DNA from: Adiantum capillus-veneris
Lineage: Eukaryota > Streptophyta > Polypodiopsida > Polypodiales > Pteridaceae
Assembly (NCBI GenBank): GCA_014529385.2
Contig: CM043947.1
Location: forward strand, 99,358,036-99,422,035
DNA length: 64,000 nt
Direction: 5' to 3'
The translations under genes and the position numbers were made by a program. The notes under the pieces are model-generated. The model saw only the letters and a program-made list of their open reading frames with translations, did not search any database and had not been told where the DNA came from. Of this stretch, positions 48,575-60,168 are shown one piece after another; positions within the stretch are counted from its first letter, which is position 1, and every line of letters starts with the position of its first letter.

Positions 48575-50358
48575 CTTCTACGCGGGAAAGGTGAAACTAG
48601 GCATGATTTGATTAAATTCTTCCTATGTCAATACGGTAATAGGAAGGGCTAAGAGCCATCTATTTTGGAATGGCTAAGAGCCATCTGTTTGTAATCCATC
48701 AGTGATTGCTTTCAAGATTAAACAATTCTATTCAATTGAGTATCCATCGATTTTAATGGACAAGCAAGCGTCTTGCCATTACTAATTTTTTTGGTGTTAT
48801 TTAAGCACTACACACTTTGAGTGTGAAAATCAAGTTGAGCTTTTGAACGTCTTAAACTCGTAAGGGCTTATCTCTACCAAGGTGTATAGATGAAACCAGC
48901 TTTTCAGAGAACACGGTTGTTCACAAAAACCCAAGATTATGGATTTTTGGGTCCGGAAAAGATCTAGTTGTGAATACGATTCCAACTTTAGTGGATCTTC
49001 TATTTTATCTATAGCACTAAGAGTGTCTATATGAGTACAATTCTGGGGAAAGAGAAGCTCGTGATTATTAAATCACTTGCTAAGTGTTGATGGTCAATTC
49101 TTGGAACCATCACACTTGCACTTTCAAGGAAAGAAGTCCACCAACTGCCAAGGGGTGGACAATTTTAAGCTTTTGAAGTCATAAGGGAAAACCCAAGGGG
49201 TCATAGACATAGGCCAAGGGCCGAATGCTAGCTGAGCAGTTTTTTTGCAAAGTTTAACTAAGGGGTTTTACAATGTCAATTTTAACCAAGGGATTTGGAT
49301 TGCAACGGAAACACCCAAGGTTACATGTGCAATACTACTTGCATTTCACTAATTTTCATTAGTGTTCCCGGGTCTTTGCAGGTGGAAAATTCGGGCAGGT
49401 GCCTTCCACTATGAATATGTGAACAATATGTTCAACCTCTAGGTACGCATCTGATTTGGTTTTGTTTCTATGTTTTTGTTACTTTTACAAGTAGGATGCA
49501 TAAACTTCTATATTTTCATCCATTTTTGCTCTTCAGCACGATGACAAGGTCATGTAAGAGTCAAGAATTTTGGGTTGTAGTGTCCAAAAGAAGTTTTTGC
49601 ATTACGCAATTCTTCACCCATTTGTAGGGTTTGATTTTGCACATGTTGTCACATGGGATACAACATGGTCTAGGAACTCAAGGAGTTCGATTTAGCCAGT
49701 GTGGAGCAAGATTCTTGAGGGTCCCTCTCACGCATGCTGCACCGTGTTTGCAATTACCTCCACACACTAGTACATCTCTTTCTTGAAGGATGCTCCTTTT
49801 TTTTATAGACATCCTTAGTTGAGACATATTCCATATGTGGAGAGTATGAGCCTCTGGGTCTGACACTGGCATCACTAATTCAATTATGTGTTGCGACGAT
49901 ATACCTAGATGCTAGTCAAATCCGTTTTCTAAACCATTTTCAGCACATCATATCAGGAACAATTTGAGTGGCCAAAAATTGTCGATACGCAGAATGACTT
50001 GCTAAGGTTACAGTGCGGCTAAACAACATTAACGGATGGTTGTTTATGCATATAGCAAGGATATGATTTGTTAATGAAAAGGTTTCATTGTTTGCACCTA
50101 GAAGTTATTAATGTTTCACCTTCTATTATGGCTAAAATGTTTCAACAAGGCTTGAAAATGATTATAGTAGAAAGTATTTAGTTTCTTTTCAGGACTATTT
50201 ACACTTCTCTTTAATGTGTGCTAGGAGCATCACATTTTCCGTAAGTATTGGCAAGTATGATCATGGATATGCAGGTTTAGATTTGTTTTTACTATATGTA
50301 TGCACCCTAGTGTTTAACAAAGATTGATTTGGAACGACATGCATATTCATCATATTAG
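47753..50358. other. interior of short-LTR element, middle part
   Basis: No recognisable gene. A CT microsatellite lies at 48520-48572 and a few short open frames have no family signature. Probably the badly decayed gag-pol part of the host element. Confidence 0.5.
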
Positions 50359-50388
50359 TTGCTTATGAAGCATTTTTCACTCTATGTG

Positions 50389-50700
50389 CAGTATCTCATG
50401 AGATTACTTTTGGATCTACCGATCACCAATAGAGGTCATGGCTCGGTTTGGGTGCTTGTGGATCTTTTCAAGTTAATCAAGATGGATATGCATGCCATTG
50501 TTGATTCCTCAGAATTATTGTACGACATTGTGATCCCCTTGGAAGACTGTTTGTAAACCGTGGGGAATCCACACACCTCACTACTGTTAGTATCCAAGGG
50601 GATAGGCAGATTACAAAAGTTATTCTACTGTCAGTATCCAAGGGGATAGATAGATTACAAAGTGTAATCCTATGCTAAAGGATGCGAAGTGCGTACTTTA
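50389..50700 (+). pseudogene. Ty3-type integrase core fragment (tentative)
   Basis: LLLDLPITNRGHGSVWVLVD (50407-50466) matches the start of a Ty3 chromovirus integrase core (D..LP.T..G.DSI.VVVDRFSKM). LLYDIVIPLEDCL before a stop resembles the later helix. The first catalytic Asp seems shifted or lost. A 44 bp direct repeat (CTACTGTYAGTATCCAAGGG) at 50581-50664 follows. If right, the host element was Ty3-type in spite of its very short LTRs. Confidence 0.45.
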
Positions 50701-51134
50701 GTACCAAGAAATTCAATTAGAAAGCATATATTGCTCTAGTTGGAGCTTTGTTACCATAAGTTAAAGCATGTTTGCGACTAGGTTTAGTCTCTTCATGTAT
50801 AATTCAGGTTCTCAACCTTGAACACTAGTTATGGTGGGATTATTTACTGATATGAGAAGATAACAAGTCCAGGACTTCAACTTGGCTGATGAGTTACGTC
50901 AGCAAGTTACTTTCATGGAAAGTGAAATGAGGTACTCTTTTGGGTGCATCTTAGTTGTGATAACTCATTTAGCATACTTAAGTGAGTTCTAAATGGAGTT
51001 TACATGCTACGTTGCATATGAGACGGTTACACCAAGATGGTTGCAAGGAGACAACAGTGTGGAAAATCAGGATGTTATTCATGGTTTTGCTAAACCTCCC
51101 ACATAATCATGGTCCAGTCAAATGAACAGCTGGA

Positions 51135-51218
51135 TCGATGAAGGATGCCACTATGAACCACATTAGTGTATCACCACTCTTGTTTTCAAGGACAAAAACA
51201 CGTCTCCAAGGGGGAATT
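51135..51218 (+). pseudogene. possible chromovirus C-terminal fragment and polypurine tract
   Basis: One frame reads DATMNHISV then SRTKTRLQGGIN just before the LTR. Chromovirus pol often ends with EATWE... and a DK..LQGGGN-like tail that overlaps the polypurine tract. The tract here is CTCCAAGGGGGAAT (51204-51217). The tract is convincing, the protein match weak. Confidence 0.4.
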
Positions 51219-51220
51219 AA

Positions 51221-51364
51221 TGTCATTCCAAGGGCATAAACCCCGATGGTCAAGGACCAGGCCCAAGGGACCGATTGCTAGTCTGGATAGGGAATAATGC
51301 CCAGGGGGCTATATAAAGGGAGGTTGGGAGGATCATTCCAAGGCAGTCCCTCCAGGGTTTTACA
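51221..51364 (+). repeat. 3' LTR of short-LTR element (144 bp)
   Basis: Partner of 34746-34890. It begins TGTCATTCC and ends TTTTACA, follows the polypurine tract and is followed by the AGAGG duplication at 51365-51369. Confidence 0.9.
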
Positions 51365-51369
51365 AGAGG

Positions 51370-52676
51370 ACTATGCACTATGTGGTAACCAATGAATCTA
51401 TCATCAACAATCTCCTTCTTGAAGAGATTATCACATACATGTCAAATGAAATAATCTAGTGAGCGAACGCTCTCACAATGCAATGCCAAAACACTATGGC
51501 AAAGCAACCACTTAGTTCCAAAATGCAATCAAAGCATGACTACAAACCATGCGCATAAACAAATAAACTTACAAGAAAAATCCGACAGGGTTTTGAGAGT
51601 ACCTTGGTTATCTAACCATAACAATCATACATGCCATAAACATGCTCAAAACCATGAGCAAATCATGCGCAAAATCTGCACTCAAGCATACATGAGCTGC
51701 CCCAAAGTCTCAACTCCCTAAACCTGGTGACCAATCCTATAATCTGAAACACAAAGTGCATCAACCACACTCTACAAGAGCTAAGCAATTACTGGCAAGA
51801 ACCTAGATGTAAATGAGCCAAAATGTGGCATAAATTGATGCCCACATATGCCATTGCAAGGCAAAGAATATCATCCACCAAAAAGCACAGATCATGAGCA
51901 TCCACATGGCAATACAAACGAGCATCAAGTATGCACCAAATGAGTATCCAAATCAGCTTAAAATTTAACTCACAATCATGCCAGAAATGCTTGCAAAAAT
52001 TTCTACAAATCCATGCACCACACTCTCGAAATCTGCTTAATCACATAAGTCAATGCACATAACGTGTGATGAATCCACTCTCAAATCCTGAGAGTCCACA
52101 AGAGTGCATACATCCACAAAATGTTCTCAACATATGTGCATAAATTTGTTGAAAATCGCAACCCACACTCTCTTCGTTGAGAGCAAAACATCAATGCACA
52201 AATGACAAATCTCAATCCAAGCTCTCAGAATGTAGCAAATCACCACAATAGGCATACATAATCTTCAACTTCCCAAACAACCTACAGCCGTGGTCAGCCC
52301 ATATCTCTCAAACCGTTCAGAATTTGCAGAAACTTCCTCTTGCAAAGTTGTAGATGTCAAAAAATTGGTTGGGAATTGCGGGAATGAGCATGAAATGACT
52401 TGTTTTTACAGGTCGAAATAGATCTGTGAAAATTTGCAGTTGTGTACCCTAGACATGCAGGCAATCTGCCAAACGTACAACAAAATTAGTGCTGAATTTG
52501 GAAAAACTTTCAAATGGGAAGTTGTAGACCATGATGTTTCTAATAAGGATAATGGGAATCAAGCTGAGAATTGACCTTTTACTCTAACAATTTTTTGCTG
52601 CAAAACAGTGTGAAAGTTTCACAGCTTCACCGCAATCTCCGCCACAATGTCGCCGTGCTCTTCGTAATCGCCATGA
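51370..52676 (-). other. leader region of the copia element
   Basis: On the minus strand this lies between the copia primer site and the split gag. No reading frame here resembles a known protein. At about 1.3 kb it is long for a copia leader and may include extra sequence. Confidence 0.5.
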
Positions 52677-52688
52677 GCTTTGATACAA
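52677..52688 (-). other. copia primer binding site
   Basis: The minus strand reads TTGTATCAAAGC, two changes from TGGTATCAGAGC of initiator tRNA-Met. It lies 2 bp from the 5' LTR and fixes the element's direction. Confidence 0.8.
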
Positions 52689-52690
52689 GT

Positions 52691-52874
52691 TGAAATGTGC
52701 GAGTGGGAGCATGTGTGAGTGTGAGCAACAATGGAGAAGAGAGGAGACTTTGTGTTTGCAGGGACTAAAATTCACTATCAATATGTGAGCCCCCTTATTC
52801 TATTATGTAAATAATGAATAAGTATAGTGGGCGGGCGCCTGGCCTAACCGGCCACATGGGGCTTTACCCCAACA
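52691..52874 (-). repeat. copia 5' LTR (184 bp)
   Basis: Partner of 32658-32841. The right edge CCCCAACA (TGTTGGGG on the minus strand) meets resumed LINE A sequence at 52875. Confidence 0.85.
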
Positions 52875-53224
52875 AGATATTCTTCATGACAATTGCCTCC
52901 CATCTTGACTCTACATTGATTGTTCAATGGGAAGAGTCAATCTGTCAAAGCCATAACGGTGTGGTACACTTCCTTTGTTTGTGGTTTCAGAAATGTTATG
53001 CTAATCATCAGTATTTCAGTCCCACTGAGGTTATATTAGAAAGCCAGTTGGTCTATTTCTTTCTAGCTACTATTGCTATAATTGGCCCAGTCATCAAATA
53101 CCTTTGTTATTGATCTTTCTGGAAACTTCCCTCCAAAATGGGTTCAAAAGGATGCTTCTCGCATTAGAGAGCCAAGGGGACCAGTGAGTTATCGAATTGT
53201 GAAAATACATTGTTAGCTCTCCCC
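52875..53224 (-). pseudogene. LINE A, upstream part
   Basis: This continues the LINE cut at 32657. It aligns with LINE B at 53570-54010, for example GGACCAGTGAGTYATYGA and CCATTGAG/CCCACTGAG blocks. On the minus strand it holds the region before zf-RVT with several stops. Similarity to LINE B ends at CTCTCCCC (53224), where LINE B's own 3' end begins. Confidence 0.7.
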
Positions 53225-53740
53225 GTTATAAGGAATGTGTTTCTCTCGTGCATGTTTGAGAGTGAGCTTGCCCGACGTGTTTGAAGTAATAGAACCTGAT
53301 AATTTGTCTACAAATATGCAGTGGTTTCATCTCTAACACCTTCCCACCCATCAAGATATCATTCTTGAAGAACCCAATCTTCCATGTCTTGCATATCTTT
53401 CTTGCCAGGTCACAGATCATCGAGCATTCCTTAAAACGGTGGGGGAGGCTCTCACTTGATGATCTGCATTGCATGACCAATACCTCTAGGTAGGACCTTC
53501 ACACTAGTCATCAAGACCCCCCAGAGTACTTTCCATACAAAGACCTTCATCCCAAGCTACCATTGTGGGCACTAGATGTTCTTTACAATTGTCACCTATC
53601 TTGCCTCCGGCTATTGCTTGCCCCACTGCTTGTTCAAGAGGGAGAACCAATCCAGTGAGACCATGAGGATGTTGTATACATCCTTGGTGTGTGGTTTTTG
53701 GAAGTGTCTGTCTGTGGGCCACTGCCATGCTTTCCATTCA
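53225..53740 (-). pseudogene. LINE B zf-RVT domain and tail
   Basis: VPTMVAWDEGLCMESTLGGL lies near 53504-53565, then after a frame change CRSSSESLPHRFKECSMICDL (about 53400-53480). This equals the zf-RVT of LINE A with fewer cysteines. The open end at 53226-53400 matches LINE A's tail in length and pattern. Confidence 0.7.
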
Positions 53741-54246
53741 AACCTAGACTCGCAGATCAAAAGGCAACAATTGTTAAGGCGTTCTTAGACTCTCTTTACC
53801 AACAATCTTTCAGTCCCATTGAGATGGAACTGGGAGGCAAGTTGGTCCAACCCTTTCCAATCACATCAAATGTAGTTCCAAAATTGGCACAGGTGCATTG
53901 GAGTCATTTGTTGTTCATATTTTTGGCCACCTCCCTCCAACCAGGGTTCAATAGGACGTTTCCCACTTTAGATAGCCAGAGGGACCAGTGAGTCATTGAG
54001 TTGTGAAAGTATCTAGTTACCTCTCCCCACTCCAATGCCTCCGCTACTCTATTGTGCTTTCAAGCTAGCTCACCTTACACCCCCAAGGTTTAGGTTAGAC
54101 CACTGAGGGGCAAGCAGCTTGTCATGTAGCTCTAGCCCTTTCCACTGGCCACCTTGTGAGTGCATTTTGGCATTATCCATCATGACCTTTGTCATAACAT
54201 CCTAGGCTTGATCTTGTTTCATGATTGCGACCATAAACTTGGCACA

Positions 54247-55505
54247 CTAGGCCTCTTCGTGAATACTAGGGTTGAGTATTTTGATACCACCTTGCTCTAG
54301 TGGTCTTGCTATGGACTCCCAGCTTGCCCATTGCCATGTCAGTGAGTCTTTATTATTGTTTTTCCAAAGGAATCTTTTCATCGATTTTAGGAACTCCTTC
54401 TTGTTGCATTTCGCTATCTTAAGCAACGGGCCATTAAATGCTATATAGGGGAGCATAAATGAGCTGATCACTTTCAATCTACTTGAGAAAGGAGAAGCAC
54501 ATACAATGAGCTGATCACTTTCAATCTACTTGAGAAAGGAGAAGCACATACTCCCAACTATGCAACTTTCTCCTTATCTTATCCAACACCCATGCAAATA
54601 TTTGCTTGTGGGTTATATCCACCCCCAGAGGGGCTCCCAGTGTCTAAATACCATCACTTTGGACACAATCTCCCCAGTCCACATTGACGGATCGAACGAG
54701 TCATTTTCTCAAAGGGAGATCAATCTAGATTTTTCAATATTGCACTTTGACCCTAATGCAACAGCATACGTTTGCACAATCTCAAGAGCCTTCCTGATCA
54801 CCTGCAAACAAGCCTTGAGGAAGAGTAGGGAATCATCCGCAAATAGATTTTCCAACAGTTGGTCATAATTGGGTAAGGATAGTTGTTGAATCTCCCTCTT
54901 GAAGTGTTGTCTTCAACCATTATCACCAGGGGATGAGATCCAATGACAAACATTGGAGGAGCTAGTGGGAAACCTTGCTTGATTGATCTTTTTACCTCAA
55001 AATCCCCCACAATCCACTCATTAAAAAAAAGCTCAGATTGTCTACCAGCACCCAATGTGCTAACCAACCGACACATCCGTGGCCCAAAGCCCAATGATTT
55101 CATTATCTTTTTGATGAAATACCATGTGATCATATCATGCACTTTATCTAAATCCAATTGGAGTAGAACACACTCTAATGCAAACTCTATGTCAATCATT
55201 GCTGCAAGAATGTTGTCATATATTGACTTTTCTTTGATAAATCCATGTTGATGGGGGGGTAATGGCCTTGTCAACGAGGGGGGAGAGCCTAAGGGATACA
55301 ATTTTGGTAAATATCTTGTATGCCACTAACATCATAGCAATGGGGCACCAATGCTTCAAATGGGAGTAGCAGACTTATTTTGGGATCGGTATGATGAGGC
55401 CTCTTTTGACGCTCAAGTCGAGAGCTCCATTGACTAAGGCTTGGTTTGCCATTTGCGTGATTGGGGACTTAAGCTGGCCCAAATGACCACCTTTATGTAT
55501 GACCT
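54247..55505 (-). pseudogene. LINE B reverse transcriptase
   Basis: Starting at about 55490 (LKSPITQMANQALVNGA), RT blocks are PPHQHGFIKEKSIYDNILAA, LQLDLDKVHDMITW, SIKQGFPLAPPMF (RQGCPL in active copies) and, in another frame, NLFADDSLLFLKA near 54820-54855. The catalytic FADD is intact here, unlike in the plus-strand LINE. The post-RT part 54247-54477 has FLWKNNNKDSLTWQWASW. Several stops and frame changes. Confidence 0.85.
54460..54552 (-). repeat. perfect 47 bp tandem duplication
   Basis: Two copies of a 47 bp unit (TGAGCTGATCACTTTCAATC...) follow each other at 54460 and 54507 without a mismatch over 46 bp. It is a recent slippage or repair product inside LINE B. Confidence 0.9.
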
Positions 55506-55735
55506 GCATAAAACAATGATACATCGATTGTCTTTTGAAAGAGTATACAAAAAAACGAAAGAATCGAAATTAAATTTACTTTATCTTGATAATTTAATGT
55601 GTAGAAGATCAACTATTTAAAAAGGTTACAAATGAAATGTAAATAGTTGTATATACATTGTGCCACATTGGGACTTTATGAAAGTTTGGATAAGTATTTT
55701 TCTATCTAATCCTCTTCGTTCTCGTCGTTGTATAG
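55506..55735. other. AT-rich spacer
   Basis: I see no gene in this stretch. Confidence 0.4.
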
Positions 55736-56640
55736 AGGCACGTACGTTTGATCACCTTGACTCTACATAAACCCAAACCAAATTAAACAATTATCAACAG
55801 CTCAAAACAATTGATATAAAATTACTTGTTTAAACTTACCGCTTGTAGTGATCCAACTGCTGCCTCGAATTGCTCGCGAGAGATGTGGTTGTCCTCGAAC
55901 AACCATCACCAAGTATCAAATTCTATATGTCGCTCCCGATACTTGACCATCTCTCTGGTTGGTCGAGTAAGAGTGATATTTTTCTAAGTTAGCAATAACA
56001 ACAACAAGTCATCAACTACAATCTTTATAATCACCAATTTAAGTTATAATTTAATCAATCTTACATATTTGTCCTTTCAAGATGCCTTGCATGGCACAAG
56101 CTTGGCGTTGTTGTTTGTAGGATGAGCCCATCGCAGCCTGATCGCTCTTTTCTTGCATTTCCCACTCCCACTCCGCGTCTGCCATATTGCCACCGTGATA
56201 ACTCATGTTTGGATCTCTAACCTAGTTGGCTGTTGCGCGCCATACACTGGATTGCTTGTTTTTCAAAAATGTTTTTATGTAACCCTCCAATCATTGTTGT
56301 GAAAAACGTTGATCGGGGGCATTTGGAAATCTAGCATGCAGCACGTCATCAATGTAGCATGCATGATCAGGCAATTGGTCTCTAAACTTTCCAAAATAGT
56401 TCTTATACGTTGAATGTATAAGAATTTGAAGATGGTGTCAAAATGTCTTGCCCTGTGCTGTACCGGAGTCCACCTCCCCGCCATATTTTACCCTGTAGTA
56501 GTGCCCATGCGTGTCTAGCATGGGTGTATCAGTATCCTCATCCTCTACATTAGGGGCGGCATGCTCTGAAATAGGGGACTCCGTTCCCCCGCCACTACCA
56601 AAACAAGCGAAGCCACAAGATCTGCTGCCGCTTCATCTCT
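55736..56640 (-). pseudogene. unidentified decayed reading frame
   Basis: A minus-strand frame with few stops starts near 56640 (CFGSGGGTESP, acidic NVEDEDTDTP), gives MLDTHGHYYRVKYGGEVDSG at 56460-56520, YKNYFGKFRDQLPDHACYIDD, HARFPNAPDQRF, SSVWRATAN, NMSYHGGNMADAEWEWEMQE and ends near 55736 with YVPLYNDENEED. Three or four stops and an intron-like AT-rich gap at 55990-56060 interrupt it. The style (disordered start, W-rich helices, acidic end) recalls proteins carried by plant DNA transposons, but I cannot name a family. It could equally be a host pseudogene. Confidence 0.45.
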
Positions 56641-56641
56641 C

Positions 56642-56871
56642 CCGGTGCTCGCTGCCTTGAGACGAGCGTCGACGCGCATCGCTAGAGGAAGCTCGTCGAC
56701 GGTCTGAGCGGGATGGAAACACAGAACACCTCTATAATCACCCAAGACACGCTCTTCCGGTGCTCGTTGCCTTGAGACGAGCGTCGACGCGCGTCGCTAG
56801 AGGAAGCTCGTCGACGGTGTGAGCGGGATGGAAACACACAACACCTCTATAATCACCCAAGACACGCTCTT
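56642..56871 (+). repeat. 115 bp tandem duplication
   Basis: CCGGTGCTCGCTGCCTTGAG begins at 56642 and again, with one change, at 56757. Both units run through GAGCGGGATGGAAACAC to CACGCTCTT with about five differences. The second unit's end passes into the dispersed repeat at 56821. Confidence 0.9.
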
Positions 56872-56877
56872 GGGATG

Positions 56878-56916
<39 letters not shown>

Positions 56917-57515
56917 ATGGGGCACCACTCGGCTTACACAACCCACCTGGCTGAGACAGGGAACACACCGATATTGGAGTGAGAGGAGAGCGGCTATCCA
57001 TTTGCCCACTGAACACAGAGACATACACACACCCCCAAAAAATTCAGCTCAAAAGAGAAATATTTCTAATGTTTAGATACACTTGAGCTTGGGCCAACAC
57101 TAATGGGGCAAATAGCTCACACAATATGGATGAAATATGCCAGATACAATTACAAATTTGAGTAGAGGCTTCGTTCACAAGAGAAACGTACACAACCAAA
57201 ACAACAAAAAAACAATGAGGAATTGTGAAAAATGGATAGTTCCATTGCATCCAGAACGGCCCAAAAGCCCCAGTCTACAATATCAAAGTGCTCAAATCCG
57301 ACCTTGGATGAGCAGTTTATGGCCAAAACAGGCTTAAAATACGGCAAAAATTGAGTTGCGGCTGTTCCTCCTCTTCTCTCCAAATTTTGTTGGTTTTTTT
57401 CTCAGGTTTTCCAGTGTCCACACTTCACTTTATCCCTTGGGCATCTTTGGCCTTTTGATTGACCTCAAACAGACCCTGAACAGACCAAAAAATGGCCACA
57501 CAGTGCGTTTTTGTT
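56821..57515 (+). repeat. dispersed LTR-like repeat, copy 2
   Basis: Matches 14627-15286 in the same orientation, with a CA microsatellite at 56879-56913. Similarity ends at GCGTTTTTGTT (57515), exactly where the tandem LTR array starts in copy 1. This copy is therefore the undisturbed state of that insertion site, and 57516 onward shows what should follow. Confidence 0.8.
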
Positions 57516-58009
57516 ACCCTTCTATATCCATCCGCACACCTGGCACTCAGCTTTTTCCAATAATGCATCCCGCAATCACGTGAAGTGGCTCCAAAATAGA
57601 GTTCTCATGATGAACTTTTTTTCATAATTCATCACAAGAAAACACCCCCATTGTGTCCTCGCTTACCACGTGCAAGTATTGACCCCATTCGACCTCTTGA
57701 CGCCAAAGGATGCCATTTGACGCACCTGCTTACCTCATGGCGTCGGTCCGCTGATAGCTTCCTTGAGAAGTTTTACGCTCCACCAACTCCTCATTATTGT
57801 ATAAAAACATATTGACACTGGTGATAATGAAAATCGATGTACTATGTACATGTTGTCCTACACGTACACATGTGGGCCCCACGTAACCACCTGGCTCTGG
57901 AAAATGGACAATTCTTTAATTGATGCACCATGCATGTGTATGTACATATGTGCAATCACTTCTTCCAAAAAACTCCTAACATAATTTGTCCATCCCCTAG
58001 CCTGCTAGA
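57516..58009. other. non-coding spacer
   Basis: No gene recognised. The first part is probably the remainder of the dispersed repeat, since it is uninterrupted here. The last part may be LTR or untranslated sequence downstream of the Ty3 fragment on the minus strand. Confidence 0.45.
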
Positions 58010-58790
58010 TCATTCATGATCAGCAACAGCAGCAAAAAGAGATATGGGACTCGCTGCGTCACAGGTCTCCTCATCCCTCACATACATTACTTGTTCTGCA
58101 TACAACTCATCTTGCTCCACCATCATTAATTTAGCATGATATAATTCAAGACGCAATCCATTTACCCTTGACTTATGTAGAATCCCATCCAGGTTAGCTA
58201 GCTGACATGTACCATTCAGAAAACACTCAACTACCTTGAAAGGGCCTTCCCACTTAATTTGAAACTTCTTTTGGAATGTCTTGTCCAGCTTACTGTTGTA
58301 GCACAAAACCAATTCATGTTTCTTGATACCCTTACTTTTGAACTTTTCATTTATCTTTTCTAAAGCCTTATCTTGCATCTGCCCATAATGTTCCAATGCG
58401 CTCATCCTATCCAGCTGAACCTCTTGTAATTGTAAGAGCCTCTCTTTGAATGCATCACTGGACTGTCCAAGAAACTTTTCTAACATCTTGACCGCATGAA
58501 ACTCTACTTCCACAGGCAATAGTGCTTTCTTTCCATGTACCAAATGAAATGGAGTAAACCCTGTACCTGTCTTTACCGAAGTACGGTAAGCCCATAATGC
58601 ACTAGGAAATTCCAAATCCCAATTCTTTCCTTGGTGCTCTATCACTTTCAAAAAAATTCGTACCAACTCACCATTGAATCTTTCGTTTAAGCCATTACAT
58701 TATTGTGGATAATAAGGAGTGGTATGCTGGTGCCTAATCTTCATCTTCACGCATAAAAAGTCTAATAGTTTAGCTCTAAATCCTGGCCCC
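58010..58790 (-). pseudogene. Tat-type Ty3 integrase, C-terminal part
   Basis: After a stop in place of the residue following the second catalytic Asp, the frame gives GPGFRAKLLDFLCVKMKIRH, TTPYYPQ, another stop, then NGLNERFNGELVRIF with the catalytic Glu. A 218-residue open part follows with WAYRTSVKTGTGFTPFHLVHG, coiled charged helices and KWEGPFKVVECF...RVNGLRLELYH, the usual C-terminal module, ending at 58010. Related in layout to the Tat element's integrase but clearly a different family. Confidence 0.85.
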
Positions 58791-59818
58791 TAGTCCAAAA
58801 GTAGCTCTAGTGGCACCCCAAACTTGCAACATATTTCATCGTACATAAATTTTTCCACATCCTTTCCCAAATGCTTGACACCTATTGCAAGACCTACACC
58901 AATGGTGAACATCCTTGTGAAAACTAGGCCATACATACCCCTCTTGCAAGACCTTATGCAAGGTGATTTTAGAGCAAAATGTCCGCCACATGTGCCTTCA
59001 TGATTCTCTTCCAATAGTCTATAATGCTCCTCCCGCCAAGGTACATGTCTCAACACGAGATCAGCCCCTTTCATGTATAAGACATCACCAATCAATTTGT
59101 ACTTGGATGCTCTACGCACAGAACCAAACTTCTTAGACTTCTGAATGTCCTTCAGAATGATTCCTATTAGCAAAAACTCCTCTTCTTGAGCCAAACTTTC
59201 TTGGCCAGGATAAAGGGGTAAATTGGTCCTCAACACAAATAGCTCCCCAATCATTCTTTGAACTACTTCATGTGCCTCTCCATTTAGAGCACGTTCAATG
59301 TGTCTGATGCTCCATGCTTCGAACTTTTTTAATAGGCCTTTACTTCTGAAACACATTTCCTTCAATGAGGTGTTCTTACTCTTCCACATACCCAACACTT
59401 GCTTCACAACTAACAAGGCATCACCCTTTATGCTCAACCTTCTAATCCCATGATTCAAAAAAATTTGCAATCCGGCTTCCAAAGTAGCATATTCAGCCTC
59501 ATTGTTACTATGAACATCCAATTTTAACCCTCTCTTGCATACTAGCTTCCCCTCTGCATCGTAAAGTGCTATACCCCCTGAAACCACAGCATGGCTCTTT
59601 TTGTATGAGCCATCAAAGAGCAACACATGTGCATTGCTGATTTGTGGCACTTCTTCAACTACCCTTTTAACCACCTCTTCCTTAACAAGAAGGGGATTCT
59701 CCTTGTAAGTCAACAAATCAGCTAGAGTAGCTTTTGTACTGTCTTCCACTAAAAAAGAGAACTCAAACTCTTGCAACTCAATTACCCATTTCTTGACCAC
59801 TTGACATGTTAGTGCCAT
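58791..59818 (-). pseudogene. Tat-type Ty3 second RNase H and deleted integrase start
   Basis: The open frame starts in the RNase H tail (KKWVIELQEFEFSFLVEDS), then a plant-type second RNase H with VLLFDGSYKK, NNEAEYATLEAG and KGDALLVVKQ. Integrase begins with LEENHEGTCGGHFA, but then GMYGLVFTRMFTIGVGLAIG runs, in a shifted sense, straight into KHLGKDVEKFMYDEICCKF. About 60-70 residues are missing, including the CxxC and the first catalytic Asp. RT lies beyond the copia insertion, out of this window. Frame start here is set by the break at 59825. Confidence 0.88.
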
Positions 59819-59825
59819 TAATTAG

Positions 59826-60093
59826 CTGTGGTAAAAAGGCGTAACTCGTTAAGAAAACAAAAGGTCTATTGGAATTAGGGTTGCAGAGAAACACACGCAG
59901 CTTGGAGAAGACGAAGGAAGCTCAAGGCACACAATAGAGAGTGTGTTACTTAGTGTGCAATGGAAAGATAGATAGCCCTAGAGTGATGGGCGTATATACA
60001 ATGCACGGGGGAAAAAACCTCCTAAAGAGGGAAAAAATGCCCCAACAGTCCTAGTGTGTTCACACACATCACTGCCACATGTATATGGTAACA
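59826..60093 (-). repeat. copia 3' LTR (268 bp)
   Basis: The minus strand starts TGTTACCATATACATG and ends TACCACA, so it has TG...CA ends. TGTATATACG on the minus strand (about 59991-60000) could be its TATA box. The right edge is set by the polypurine tract; the left edge by where the Ty3 sequence stops. There is no partner LTR in the window to confirm it. Confidence 0.7.
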
Positions 60094-60107
60094 AATCCCC
60101 CCTGGAG
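60094..60107 (-). other. copia polypurine tract
   Basis: CTCCAGGGGGGATT on the minus strand directly before the LTR start. It primes plus-strand cDNA. Confidence 0.8.
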
Positions 60108-60168
60108 TGATGCGGTGAACGAGAGCTGGCACATGAGTAAAGGGAAAGACCATGCCCTGAGGACAGGA

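Larger units (their letters stand above)
53225..55505 (-). mobile_element. LINE B (L1-like), 5' truncated
   Basis: On the minus strand RT, post-RT and zf-RVT parts follow from about 55505 to 53225. It lacks endonuclease and ORF1. It is related to LINE A and to the plus-strand LINE at 27741. A 47 bp tandem duplication interrupts it at 54460-54552. No poly(A) or target duplication is evident. Confidence 0.8.
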
